A stretch of DNA of 64,000 nucleotides from Utricularia gibba (lineage: Eukaryota > Streptophyta > Magnoliopsida > Lamiales > Lentibulariaceae), in assembly GCA_002189035.1 (NCBI GenBank), contig NEEC01000009.1:1798001-1862000 (forward strand), given 5' to 3'. The stretch's first letter is position 1, and each line of letters begins with the position of its first letter. This document shows, one piece after another, positions 24,112 to 35,264 of this stretch. A program made the translations under genes and the position numbers. A model generated the notes under the pieces. The model was not told the origin of the DNA. It did no database searches and was given only the letters and a program-made list of their open reading frames with translations.

Positions 24112-26120
24112 TCAGATGCTAATAACTCTATGAATTTCCTCCACAAAGTCCAGTAACAGACCATCTGAACCATGCTTTGCCACCAGAGAAACACCAACAG
24201 GGGGACTGTCATGAACCGCAAATGGAATGCTGACCTGCATATCAGCTTCATTACAAGAGAGCAGTGAAGCCCAGAAAAAAGGATGCCGAAATCCTGGAAG
24301 GGATAAGAACCTGGCAAAAACCCGACATTCCGGCGATGGACAACAAGCTGAAGGCGTTAGCACGGAACACTTCGAGTGCTGCAGTTTCGGTTTGCAGCTT
24401 TGGGGGAGGCCCTGGTACTGTAGGCATTGCAAGAATGCCGGAATCCTGTGGTCTTCCTTCATGTTAGAACAAGAAAGTGACAAAGGAATGACAGGAATTG
24501 AGCGAGGTGCTACCCCTAATAGATCAGTGAGAGCGCCACGCAGCTCAGTCTTCACTGCAAGGCACTCATCAACATGCTCACTTGTCGTCCTAAGTGCATC
24601 TTGAACACGCTCTGCTATTCCAGGGCCTAGATTTGGTCTAACAGACTCAACCCATTCACCATGGTTGCTCTTGAACTCATACCTTGTATTTACAGCAAAC
24701 AAGTTAGCATTTGGTTCGTGGTGACAAAATCTGCAAGGGCAATTGTACCTTTGGAGTAAACGAAAGGCACTTGAGAGTGCTGCCAGTGGTTGTGTTTTGT
24801 TCTCTTGGCCTTCCATTTTGTTGTCCAAGAAGTGCTTTAAACTAGGGACTTTGGCCCCAATGACGGCTCCCAGATTTATGTACTCAGTTTTCTGTCCTGG
24901 TTAGGAAACAAAGCGTTGATAAATGCTTAACTTGTTTGGTTAAAAGCAACAGAACGAAAGAGAGGATTAGAATGGTCCAACCTCCATTGAGCTTGTCTAC
25001 TGAGCTGACAAGAGCTTCGATCAATGAGTCATGAGGGATATTGAGAAGATTGAAACAATCCTTTGCAACGATAAGTTGACTATGTTTTGCTTGAAATACA
25101 TGATCATCAGCACGGAGCTTCAATAGAACCTTCCCAACTTGCTTTAACGTCACCGGATCTCTAGCAAACCATCCTGAAACAGAGCAATGACAGAATATTT
25201 ATATACATACCTTGAAATATTTTGACAAACTGAAAGGCCGGATTACCAAGAAGCTATAAGTTCCTTTGTTTGGAATCTCACCTACTGTATCAAAACTCTG
25301 TGCCATCGGAATTACTCCTGATGTTGAAACAATTCCATGGGATGGGCGAAAGCCGAAGATTCCACAGTATGATGCAGGAACTCGGATGCTTCCACCCGTA
25401 TCAGTACCTGCTGAATATGTTATCAGGTTGACTTACAAGATGCTATGAAATATCAAACCTGATAGAGAGTCACCTAGAGAAAAATCAGTGAGGAAGGCAC
25501 TAACAGCAACCGCAGATCCACTTGAAGATCCTCCTGGCACACGTTCTGCAGCACGTGGGTTAATTGGTGTCCCATAGTGTGCATTTTCTCCATTTATGCT
25601 GCCCAGCAAAGATGAATGAGGATGAATGTGCAGACTGAATAAACATCACGAATGTAACTTACCTGTAGGCCATTTCATCCATTATAGTCTTGCCAACACA
25701 AGTAGCGCCTGCTTCTAACATGGATACAACAACTGGAGCAGTTGATGCGGCCGCAGAATGCGTCCTTGCCCAGTCTGGGTTCCCAAATCCAGTCACATGC
25801 CCCTCGATATTAAATCTGCCCAAAATTTCAGTAAATTTAGGAGTCCCCGCTGAAAAGCTTGAAAACCCAAATCAGTAAATCAAATAATCACACGAGAGTT
25901 ATTTCATGGGTGTAATCGATTTAGCGAACAATCGATGCACATCAAACTCAAAAGGAAACAAGTGGAAGAATAAATCCCAAACGGAAGAGGCTTACATGTC
26001 TTTTACTGCAAAGGTGAGGCCTTTCAGAGGGCGTTCAGGGAGCGAACTCTGAGATGCAAGAGTGAATTTTTCAATAAAAGCTCCATAGTCAGATGATGGT
26101 GTCGAAAAGCTTATCGCCAT
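24112..26120 (-). CDS. AMI1: AMI1-like amidase (indole-3-acetamide hydrolase type)
   Basis: Amidase-signature enzyme; in plants AMI1 converts indole-3-acetamide to the auxin IAA in the cytosol. Nine exons: 26120-25996, 25815-25663, 25598-25474, 25407-25282, 25173-24982, 24896-24749, 24682-24514, 24445-24311 and 24234-24112, 1296 nt (431 aa), close to Arabidopsis AMI1. The catalytic triad is visible: Lys in [10 protein letters not shown], cis-Ser in [16 protein letters not shown] and the nucleophile region [12 protein letters not shown]. The third-last exon ends TDLLG and the next begins [18 protein letters not shown]; the unspliced sequence stays open, so the introns there are easy to miss. 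Substrate preference is inferred from the family; OEP64-type relatives carry TPR repeats, which are absent here. Confidence 0.93.
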
Positions 26121-26607
26121 TGTTACTACTTCGAGTTTCCAGGATATCTGATCATCTCATATTTATCTTGAATTCCCCCAACTGATGATTTGGATTGCTT
26201 TGTCCCATGTCGGCTCGTCAGGATAAAGCGGCTCCAAGTTATTTTCAGAATCACACAATTTTTTAAAATTGAAAACTAACGCCTTTTGGGTGCTTGGAAA
26301 AAATCCATGCACTTGCACCTGGAAAGGTAATTCCTGACAATTTTCGACTACAGTACATGCAAGTCTGTTTCACGATCACGGTACACATTCTTCGAGATAG
26401 AATCCATCACAGACGAAAACTGAAAACTGAATTTCCAAAGAGTTGGACTTTGGAAGCTCGGTATGCTATCAACAATCCCCAATCTTGAGCCCAAAAGTCA
26501 AGTCTTTAACTTTACAATCCCCAATCTTGGACACCATAGAGATTTGTAATTCAAGACAAGTTTTTTAGCGACACTCGTTAGAGAAAACGCAACCAACATA
26601 GACATTT
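26121..26607. other. spacer: AMI1 promoter side and 3' end of the RNA-binding protein gene
   Basis: No coding frame with similarity. The segment next to 26608 is the 3' untranslated region of the downstream minus-strand gene. Confidence 0.4.
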
Positions 26608-27354
26608 TCAGTCTTCTTCATCGCTCTCATCGCTGAAATAACCTTTCCTTTTCTCCTTCTTCTCCTTTCTACGGCTTGGTCCCTCCAACGGCCTCTCCTC
26701 TGTAAAGCCCTCTCTTCCATCAACGACAGAAGCCCAATTATCCGTTTCAAATTCCAACTCTTCTTCTTCATTCTCATCAATGCCTCCATCTTTGAATGGT
26801 TTCCCGTTCTCACCATTACCATCTGTACCATTACCGCTTCTCCGCCCTTTCTTCGGCACAGGGCGTTCCTTCGGCCCAAGAAAATTCTTGGGGCACTCGT
26901 AAGACAAGTGTCCCTCCTCACCACATTCATAACACCTACTCTTATCCTTGTACACCTTTTTCCTTATGAACTCAGCTGCTCGTCCATTGTCCGTAGCAAT
27001 GGAGGCGCGCAGAGTCCTGCCGTTGAGTATCTTCTTATCCATACCTTTCGCTGCTTTGATCGCATCCTCGCGTGCCACGTAAAGGACAAAGGCTACTCCC
27101 TTGCTCTGGCGCGTGATGCGGTCCTTGAGCACAGTCACTTTAGCGACTTTTCCGAAGGTTGAAAAGATGGTATGGAGATCACAATTGGTGAGATTGTAGT
27201 CTATGTTGCTGACGTAGACGGTTGATTTTGATGGCGCCAAACGACCGCTACCGCCACTGTGGGCGGATTTGGGTGCTGCGGCGGAGGGGAAGCGGTAGAA
27301 AAACGAATCGTCGCCTTCTTCATCGTCGCTGAGATTATTCCTCTTCCGAGACAT
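26608..27354 (-). CDS. U11/U12 snRNP 31 kDa-type protein (RRM plus CCHC knuckle)
   Basis: 248-aa single-exon nuclear RNA-binding protein. One RRM at about residues 43-120 (RNP2 VYVSNI, RNP1 KGVAFVLYV), a CCHC zinc knuckle at about 140-153 ([14 protein letters not shown]), then an acidic, Lys/Arg-rich tail ending FSDESDEED. This order (short N-terminus, RRM, one knuckle, charged tail) is that of the minor-spliceosome U11/U12-31K protein (ZCRB1 in animals), which is needed for splicing U12-type introns. It is divergent with the leucyl-tRNA synthetase gene, sharing a roughly 650-bp promoter region. Other RRM-CCHC proteins exist, such as RSZ splicing factors, but those carry RS tails. Confidence 0.88.
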   Translation of the reverse strand: MSRKRNNLSDDEEGDDSFFYRFPSAAAPKSAHSGGSGRLAPSKSTVYVSNIDYNLTNCDLHTIFSTFGKVAKVTVLKDRITRQSKGVAFVLYVAREDAIKAAKGMDKKILNGRTLRASIATDNGRAAEFIRKKVYKDKSRCYECGEEGHLSYECPKNFLGPKERPVPKKGRRSGNGTDGNGENGKPFKDGGIDENEEEELEFETDNWASVVDGREGFTEERPLEGPSRRKEKKEKRKGYFSDESDEED

Positions 27355-28012
27355 CTTGGAACCCTAGACGAGAGGAACCAAACAATTTCATATTTTTTAT
27401 ATTAATTACCCGATAAAACACCTCAAGATAATTTAAATTAATCTCTGAATTTTCTTTAAAATTTAACAGTCGTTTGTTTAGGAATAGGAACGCGATGCAG
27501 GGACTGTGTCAGAGACTGGTAAACCCTAGTTGAGAGTCATCTCCGCCGTCGCTGTGGCGCCTCTATTTCTACGGCGGCAACTCTCGATTCATCCGCCCAG
27601 GGTCTGCGCTTCCATTAATTACTCATTTGTGAAGTTCTTCCGCGCTGAATCAAGGTTATTGGGTGGCTTAGCTCTTTATGTGATTCATTTGGCCCAACTT
27701 TGTGTTTTTTCTTGTTGTATGTAATGGCTTATGGGACATCCATTTTCAATACATTCTGTAATGCCTTCGAAGGGAGTGAGGGTTGGGTTTATAATCTACA
27801 GAATATTTTGATTAAGTTTCTGTTCCTCCATGTTTCATTCCCTCGTATTGGGTAGATGCTCCATTTTTTTCTGGTACGATTCTGAAGGGATTTGGTGTTG
27901 ATTATGTAAATACATTCGCTTTTTTGTTTTAGTTTCTATTGTTTATGAGTTTGAATACTATGCTTATTTTCCTTCCTCTAAATTTTTAGCGTTTGGGTTT
28001 TTTGGCCAAGAA
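27355..28012. promoter_or_regulatory. divergent promoter, U11/U12-31K-like (-) / leucyl-tRNA synthetase (+)
   Basis: AAACCCTAG at 27522-27530 resembles a telo-box, common upstream of plant translation genes. A likely leader intron of the synthetase ends at the acceptor AATTTTTAG at about 27981-27989. The small open frame at 27530-27724 is probably leader. Confidence 0.5.
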
Positions 28013-31000
28013 ATGGCTGAAGGAGGTGAAAGGAGTTTCGCTCGAAGAGACCGTTTACTATCGATCGAGTCACAAGCGCAGAAGTTGTGGTCAGAAAATG
28101 GTGTTTTCGAATCGGAATCAAGGAATACTCCTCCAAAATCTGGTGAGAAGTTCTTTGGTAATTTCCCATTCCCGTACATGAATGGGTACCTTCATCTGGG
28201 CCATGCTTTTTCCCTTTCGAAGCTCGAATTTGCTGCTGCGTATCATAGACTGAGGGGAGCAAATGTCCTCTTGCCTTTCGGTTTTCATTGTACCGGAATG
28301 CCCATTAAGGCTTCGTCTGATAGACTTACCCGGGAGATTGAAAACGACGGAAATCCACCTGAGGCAGAGGGAAAGGTAGAGACTCAAATCGAAGGAGATC
28401 AGACTCAGCCACCTGGTAGTTATAAGAGTAAAAAGTCAAAGGCTGTTGCTAAATCTGGTGGCGTCATGTCCCAGTGGGAGATTATGCAAAGCTATGGTTT
28501 ATCTGATGAAGAGATAGTCAAGTTCACTGATCCATACCATTGGTTAACATTTTTCCCTCCTCTGGCTCTAGATGATCTCAAGGCTTTTGGACTGGGATGC
28601 GACTGGCGCAGAACTTTTATTACAACCGATATGAATCCCTATTTCGATTCATTTGTTAGGTGGCAAATGAGGAAATTGAAGGAAAAGGGTAAGATTGTCA
28701 AGGACTTAAGATATACCATATATTCACCTCTAGATGGTCAGCCATGTGCTGATCATGATAGGGCTTCTGGGGAAGGTGTTATCCCTCAGGAGTATACGCT
28801 TATAAAAATGGAAGTAATTTCTCCTTTTCCTCCGAAGTTGTGCAGTTTGAACGGGAAGAAAGTGTATCTAGCTGCAGCCACATTGAGGCCTGAGACTATG
28901 TATGGCCAAACAAATTGTTGGGTGCTTCCTGATGGAGAATATGGGGCTTTCGAAATCAATGATACTGATGTCTTCATATTAACAAAAAGAGCAGCAAGAA
29001 ATTTGGCTTATCAGAATCTCTCCCGTTTTCCATATAAAGAACCAGAAGCTCTTTTTATGTTGACTGGACAAGATCTGATTGGTTTGCCATTAAAATCACC
29101 CTTAGCCTTCAATGATATTATATATACCCTGCCTATGATGTCCGTTCTCACCGATAAGGGTACAGGAATAGTCACCAGTGTTCCAAGTGATTCACCAGAT
29201 GATTATATGGCCCTTCATGATCTCAAAGCAAAAGCACCTCTGCGAGCAAAGTATGGAGTGAAGGATGAATGGGTTTTACCATTTGACATCTTACCTATTA
29301 TTCACCATCCGGAATTTGGGGATAGATCCGCAGAAAGAATTTGTATTGAGAAAAAAATAATAAGTCAGAATGACAGGGAAAAGCTAGATGAAGCTAAGAA
29401 AGTAATCTACAAGGGTGGTTTCTATGAGGGAACGATGCTTGTTGGTGAGTTTACTGGAATGAAAGTTCAGGAGGCTAAGAGTTTGATCAGAAATCAGCTT
29501 CTAGATCTTGGTCTTGCTGTGGTATACAGTGAACCTGAGAAGAAGGTTGTGTCGAGGTCTAGGGATGAGTGTGTTGTGGCTTTGACCGATCAGTGGTACA
29601 TCACTTATGGAGAGACAGAGTGGAAGAAAGCTGCAGAGGAATGCTTAGCCTCTATGAATGTTTACTCGGAAGAATCTCGACATGGATTTGAACACACGTT
29701 GAGCTGGTTGAATCAGTGGGCGTGCTCACGTAATTTTGGTCTTGGCTCTCGTATTCCCTGGGACGAAGATTTTCTAGTTGAGTCCTTGTCAGATTCTACC
29801 ATTTACATGGCTTATTACACAGTGGCTCATATACTGCAAAAAGGGGACATGTATGGAGTTGATAGGTCTAACATAAAACCAGATCAGCTAACAGATGAGG
29901 TCTGGGATTTCTTATTTGTTGGTGGTCCATACCCCAAGTCCTCGGACATATCATCCACGGTCCTGAATAACATGAAGCAAGAATTTGAGTATTGGTACCC
30001 ATTTGATCTCAGAGTGTCCGGGAAGGATCTCATTCAGAACCATCTTACATTTTGTATCTATAATCATACTGCAATCTTCCCAAAGCATCACTGGCCTCGG
30101 GGCTTCAGGTGTAATGGGCTCATTATGGTGAATTCGGAAAAGATGTCCAAATCTAAGGGGAACTTTAAGACCCTTCGCCAATCAATTGAGGAGTTTTCAG
30201 CTGATGCCACAAGATTCGCACTTGCCGATGCGGGTGATGGGATGGATGATGCCAACTTTGTTTTTGATACTGCTAATGCTGCAATCTTGCGCCTTACTAA
30301 AGAACTTACATGGATGGAGGAAGTCATTTCCGTGGAGTCTTCTTTACGACAATCAACCCCTTCAACGTATGCTGATCTTGTGTTTGCAAATGAAATGAAC
30401 ATCGCAGTCCAGTTGACTGAGAAAAACTACAGCGAATATATGTTCCGAGAAGCTCTTAAAAGTGGTTTCTATGACCTTCAGGCCGCCAGAGATGAGTACA
30501 GGCTTTCTTGTGGCTCTGGAGGAATGAACCGTGATTTGTTATGGAGATTCATGGATGTTCAGACACGTCTCATCGCCCCTATCTGCCCACATTATGCTGA
30601 GCATGTCTGGAGGGAGCTGTTAAGGAGGGATGGCTATGCAGTCAAAGCAGGATGGCCAGAAGCAGGCAACCCAGATTTCACCCTCAAGAAGGCGAATACC
30701 TATTTGCAGGATACGATCGTCTCTATGAGGAAACTCATGCAAAAGCAGGTGACTGGGTCAAAGAAGGGCAAAGCGAACACATCCAATGCCCAGAATAAGC
30801 CAAAAGTTGGCTTGATATTTGTGAATGAGCAGTTTGATGGGTGGAAAAAGGAATGCCTTGGAATACTTCAGACGAAGTTCGACGCCTCCACTGGAGCGTT
30901 TGCATCGGATGCAGAGATTCTCTCCGAGTTGCAGAAAAGCGAGGTTGGGCAATCCGCCAACTTCAAGCAGATACAGAAGCTCTGCATGCCCTTTCTGAGA

Positions 31001-31231
31001 TTCAAGAAGGATGAAGTTAAGACTGTGGGTGTTCAGGCACTGGACCTCCGGTTGCCCTTCGGAGAAATCCAGGTTCTTTCCGAAAACGTAGAACTGATTG
31101 CACGGCAGTTGGGGCTGGACCGTGTTGAGGTTCTGTCCGCCGCCGACGCCGTCTCTCGGGCAGGACAGCATGCCTCCGTCCTGAACACCAATCCGCCATC
31201 TCCGGGAAATCCAACAGCAATCTTCTTCTGA
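28013..31231 (+). CDS. leucyl-tRNA synthetase, cytosolic
   Basis: Class I synthetase that charges tRNA-Leu. 1072 aa, coding part without introns, close to the plant cytosolic form (about 1090 aa). The HIGH signature is HLGHAF (about residues 61-66) and KMSKSKGN sits near residue 710. Between them lies the long CP1 editing insertion (LAAATLRPETMYGQTNCWV, TGIVTSVPSDSPDDYMA). The C-terminal anticodon-binding part follows (YDLQAARDEYRLS, PICPHYAEHVWRELL). No transit peptide precedes MAEGGERSFARRDRLL, which argues for the cytosolic enzyme of the archaeal/eukaryotic type. The start has a good context (AAGAAATGGC). Confidence 0.97.
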   Translation: MAEGGERSFARRDRLLSIESQAQKLWSENGVFESESRNTPPKSGEKFFGNFPFPYMNGYLHLGHAFSLSKLEFAAAYHRLRGANVLLPFGFHCTGMPIKASSDRLTREIENDGNPPEAEGKVETQIEGDQTQPPGSYKSKKSKAVAKSGGVMSQWEIMQSYGLSDEEIVKFTDPYHWLTFFPPLALDDLKAFGLGCDWRRTFITTDMNPYFDSFVRWQMRKLKEKGKIVKDLRYTIYSPLDGQPCADHDRASGEGVIPQEYTLIKMEVISPFPPKLCSLNGKKVYLAAATLRPETMYGQTNCWVLPDGEYGAFEINDTDVFILTKRAARNLAYQNLSRFPYKEPEALFMLTGQDLIGLPLKSPLAFNDIIYTLPMMSVLTDKGTGIVTSVPSDSPDDYMALHDLKAKAPLRAKYGVKDEWVLPFDILPIIHHPEFGDRSAERICIEKKIISQNDREKLDEAKKVIYKGGFYEGTMLVGEFTGMKVQEAKSLIRNQLLDLGLAVVYSEPEKKVVSRSRDECVVALTDQWYITYGETEWKKAAEECLASMNVYSEESRHGFEHTLSWLNQWACSRNFGLGSRIPWDEDFLVESLSDSTIYMAYYTVAHILQKGDMYGVDRSNIKPDQLTDEVWDFLFVGGPYPKSSDISSTVLNNMKQEFEYWYPFDLRVSGKDLIQNHLTFCIYNHTAIFPKHHWPRGFRCNGLIMVNSEKMSKSKGNFKTLRQSIEEFSADATRFALADAGDGMDDANFVFDTANAAILRLTKELTWMEEVISVESSLRQSTPSTYADLVFANEMNIAVQLTEKNYSEYMFREALKSGFYDLQAARDEYRLSCGSGGMNRDLLWRFMDVQTRLIAPICPHYAEHVWRELLRRDGYAVKAGWPEAGNPDFTLKKANTYLQDTIVSMRKLMQKQVTGSKKGKANTSNAQNKPKVGLIFVNEQFDGWKKECLGILQTKFDASTGAFASDAEILSELQKSEVGQSANFKQIQKLCMPFLRFKKDEVKTVGVQALDLRLPFGEIQVLSENVELIARQLGLDRVEVLSAADAVSRAGQHASVLNTNPPSPGNPTAIFF

Positions 31232-31850
31232 TTGCGGCGGTGAGGTAACTCTCCTTAATCCTAACCGTTGCCGTGGATGCTTCTCTTCATTTTTGTTCAC
31301 ATTTGCAATCATTTTATAAAATATTTTTTTATTGAACATTTACATGTGGTGCAGAGAACCGGCATTTCGACGCGGGCCAGCCGGTTCAGCGCAGTCGCGT
31401 GCTTTTTTAAAAAAATAAATAAATATGGATTTGTTTTGACTTCTAATTTTGAAATGATTAAATTAAATGATGTTTTTATTTTGGAATTGGATTGTTTCTA
31501 TTAATCTGTTATAATATAATTTTTGGGCATTTTTGAATTACGTGTTTCCTTTGAAAACTAACATGGGAACGAGAAAAATCGCCGGTCACAAATTTCCTCC
31601 ACAGGAAGTTGAAGCAAGCTGCCAACCTAGAGGAATGTGTGGCGCACAGCAGCGGTTCGAGTTCGTAGCAGTGATGTTGGAACCAAATTGGGTTACCCGA
31701 CCGGGTTCCTTCCGTGGCCGCAGGAGATTCCAACGAATCTTCCATTGCTTTTTTTGAAGTCAAGAACTCCACGCTTCTCCATTCCAAACTCCACAGGGCT
31801 CCATTTTTCGCACGCTCGTTGAAGGACTGAGTAGTTTTTTGGGGTGGGAT
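31232..31850. other. spacer: synthetase 3' end and promoter of the SPD1-like gene
   Basis: AT-rich after 31390. Tandem orientation. No recognisable gene; open frames at 31509-31871 (-) and 31533-31757 (+) show no domain. Confidence 0.4.
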
Positions 31851-34800
31851 ATGGCATCTCTGAATTCCCATTTCGTGTTGATTGATCTCCGCACCTCGTG
31901 GAGTTCAGCTAAGCAGCTTCCGGGTTCAACCTTTTCGTGCCTAAGGAAATGCACCGCCGGGAGTCCTTCCTTTTCGGCCGCGATTCGTCGAGCACGTGGT
32001 CGGCGTGGGAAGGTCGCGTCATCGAGGTCTCCGGCGCCGGAAGTGACGTCACCGGAGATACGGAGGCCGAGGGGATGGTCAACGGCGGGAAATGGTTTAT
32101 CCGTTTCTTCTAATACGGCCTCTACCTCGAGTTCTGGATGTGGAGGGGATCAGGTGATATCGGACCTGGATTTGTTTCTTGAAATTGTTCCCTTGAGGAT
32201 GAGGCATGAGTTGCTCCGACATCAGGAGATTGGGCAGCTTATTGAGGTGGTTATGGATTTGGGAAGGAAGCCTTTGGCACGTTTTCCTTCTGGTGATTGG
32301 ATGATCTCTCAAGAAACAGTCAAAATTGATGATCTACAGTATTCTGTATCCAAGGTTGGAATTTTACGGCAAGTTTCCATTGAGTTTCTCTTTGATTCTA
32401 ACTGAGCCCTACAAGACGCTTGGCATAAGATTATAAGATTCGAATTTGTAGCGATTGATCATTAGTGTGGACAGAGGGCTGTTTTGCTGTCCTATGCTTG
32501 TTTATTTCTGTGAAAAGGAACTCCCTTGGCATTTACATTTCCCTGACTTTGGATTTTACATCACAAAGATGCGTTGTCATGTTGGCATGCCTTTGTTGGT
32601 GGTAATATTTGTAAGTTTAACTGATGATTTTCAGGTTGGAGAATTCTCTGATGACAACCGTTCAGGGATTGATCATTCACTACATCGTATTAGTGCCATA
32701 AGAAATAGGAAGATGCAAATCATCGGCCTTACTTGCCGGGTGGGTCGAGCTATATCCGGAAGTGCAGAAATAATAAGGGACTTGGTTGAAGGTGGGGAGT
32801 CCATATTGGTGATAGGACCTCCTGGAGTTGGCAAAACAACATTGATCAGGTGTGAACTTTTTTGAACCATTTATCCTGGAGTTGGCCTAATGCTGTTCTT
32901 TGTCACGGTGTAGCTTCGTGTTTTTAGGAGAACTTTGAGCTTGTTTGAAGATGATCATCGAGCTGTTAGTCAGATTTCTGTCATTGTTTTATTTTGTAGA
33001 GAAATTGCAAGGATTCTGGCAGATGACCGGAAAAAACGAGTAGTTATTGTGGATACATCGAACGAAATTGGTGGAGATGGAGATGTACCTCATTCTGGTA
33101 TAGGTTGTGCTAGGAGAATGCAAGTCCCAAATGTTGATTTACAGCACAAGGCGAGTCTTGAGATCTGCTCTCAGAACATCAGATTTCGGTTTCTGATTGT
33201 TGAATGTTGATTCTTTTCTTGAGCAGGTAATGATTGAAGCAGTTGAGAATCACATGCCGGAAACCATAATTATTGATGAAATCGGAACGGAGCTTGAAGC
33301 TTTGGCTGCTACTACCATTTCGCAAAGAGGTGTTCAGCTTGTTGCTACCGCTCATGGAATCACAATAGACAGCATCATAAAAAACCCTTCTCTGCAGACA
33401 CTTATTGGTGGAATAGAGGTGCAAACTGGATCCCTATCCCTTCAAATCATGTTTGTTCTTTGCACTACACTACCATCTATTCGAGAAAGCGGCACTAGTG
33501 TTGATGTGTCTTAGTTTGTTCAATTTTAGAGCGTTACTCTTGGTGATGAAGAAGCCAGGAAGAGAAAAGTGCAGAAAACTATTCTTGAGAGGAAAGGACC
33601 ACCTCCATTTACATGTGCTGTAGAGATAGTATCAAAAAGTGACTACAGAGTTCATCATCGTCTTGATGCAACGGTTGATGCTATTCTTGCAGGTGCCTTT
33701 GCACTTTCTTATAGAACTGCATATCATTTCCAGTAGCCATTTTTGATTGACGTTGATTAACGTTACCTTCCAGGGAAAGTTCCTTTGTTTGAACTGCGGC
33801 ACATAGCAACTCAACCTTCTGAGGTTGAGGTGAAATCAACTACAGCGAAGGAACAGATCCTCAAAGACCATATAGTGGGAGATGTCGTTAATGTTTCATC
33901 TGAGTTACTTCATCCAACTGAAGAAAAGGTTCTGGCGTACGCTAATTCGAATGTCAGTGAAGATAAGATGATTATAGCTGATCCTTATGTGAGAGATGAA
34001 TATCACTCTTCTGTTCCTGAGAAAGTTCATCCAAGATGCAGCTACCCAATACTTGTTTATACATATAAGGTCGACTTTATCAGCTGCGTTCACTTGATCT
34101 TGCTGGGGTGAAGCCATCTTGGCTTTTGCCCTTGTTAGAGGGAGAACAAGGGTAACTAAGAATTTTATGATTGTCTGTGTTTCAGATTCAAGAAGCTGAC
34201 TTGTTGCAAGTAGTGGCTGTGATGGGTCTCGAAGATAAACTTGATGTAACTGAAGATGTTGGCCACGCCGATGCGATTCTGGCCTCCAGTTATGAACTGA
34301 AGCAGAACCCCTGGATCCGTGGGGTAGCCAAGTTTCATCAGCTACCGGTATTCGTTATCAAGGTACTTCTTTCAAATTGATCCCTCCATCTGAGGCATAT
34401 GCATTGTGCTTATTCACTTTCTGTGACCAAACAGTCGGTTTCCATGGCTCAAATGGTAAAAGCAGTTCGCATGATCCTCTCGATGGATTCATTTAGCTCT
34501 GCACAAGCACATTCGAGCCAAAATTCCTTCGACATTGAGATTGAAGATGATGCTCCAAAACGGAAGCCTTCTCTTGAAGAGATTGATGCTCTTGAGGTAT
34601 AAATGTTTTTGCCTAATGTTCATGTTTTTGAATGATGAAACGGGAACACGAGCTAGGCATGAAATGCAAATACCTTCAGTTACACCCTAGATTGGAGACC
34701 TCTGGGAACCAAAAACATTTCTTCCTCCGCATCTTATCCACCTGATCATGAGCATGAACTTGCTATCATGTTAAGAGGAACTGCTGATCGGTTCCCACAC

Positions 34801-35114
34801 CACATACTAATGGTCTGATGGTCTGAATGCAGGAGGTCCGAATGGCAATTGAATACATCGTGATTCCAGGTGGAGAGCCGGTGGAAATCCTCCCAAGGCC
34901 ATCCCACATCGTTGCTCGACAACTCGAGCTCGTGGAGAGCTATCAGCTCTCTGTTCATAACTCAGGCACTGAATCTAACCCCAGGCTGCAAATACTTCCT
35001 CGCAGACTGAGCAAAACATCCCCAAACCCAAAGATGAGGCCAGTTCTTGGTAAGTACATGAACGCAGGTGATGAAGCAAAAGCCATCAACAGGCTTCCAT
35101 TTCTTCCTGAATAA
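31851..35114 (+). CDS. SPD1: plastid SpoIIIAA/Ycf45-like ATPase with C-terminal R3H-like domain
   Basis: Nucleus-encoded relative of the algal plastid protein Ycf45; the Arabidopsis homolog SPD1 is needed for plastid development in seedlings. Exons 31851-32354, 32635-32849, 33000-33150, 33227-33418, 33530-33692, 33774-34069, 34186-34362, 34435-34596 and 34833-35114, total 2142 nt (713 aa). A transit-like N-terminus rich in Ser/Arg (residues 1-75) is followed by [20 protein letters not shown], Walker [10 protein letters not shown] (about 232-240), Walker [14 protein letters not shown], and near the C-terminus an R3H-like segment ([19 protein letters not shown]). Intron 3 (33151-33226) starts with GC instead of GT (AAG|GCGAGT). 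The ATG at 31851 is used; TTG at 31839 precedes it in frame. Confidence 0.92.
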
Positions 35115-35264
35115 CAACCACTGGGCAAGTTCATTGCTCTGTAAATATGTGTGCATATCATATGAATCCCTCAATTGTTATTGCAGAGAGCCATTGATTC
35201 AAATACAACATTTGCTCCTCTGTGTATGCATATATATATTCATGCACTTCAAGCCAGGATTGGG

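Noticed and set aside
24112-24828. A single uninterrupted 238-codon frame at the end of the AMI1-like gene
   Set aside because: It runs through three introns that happen to stay open. Family conservation needs splicing at 24748, 24513 and 24310.
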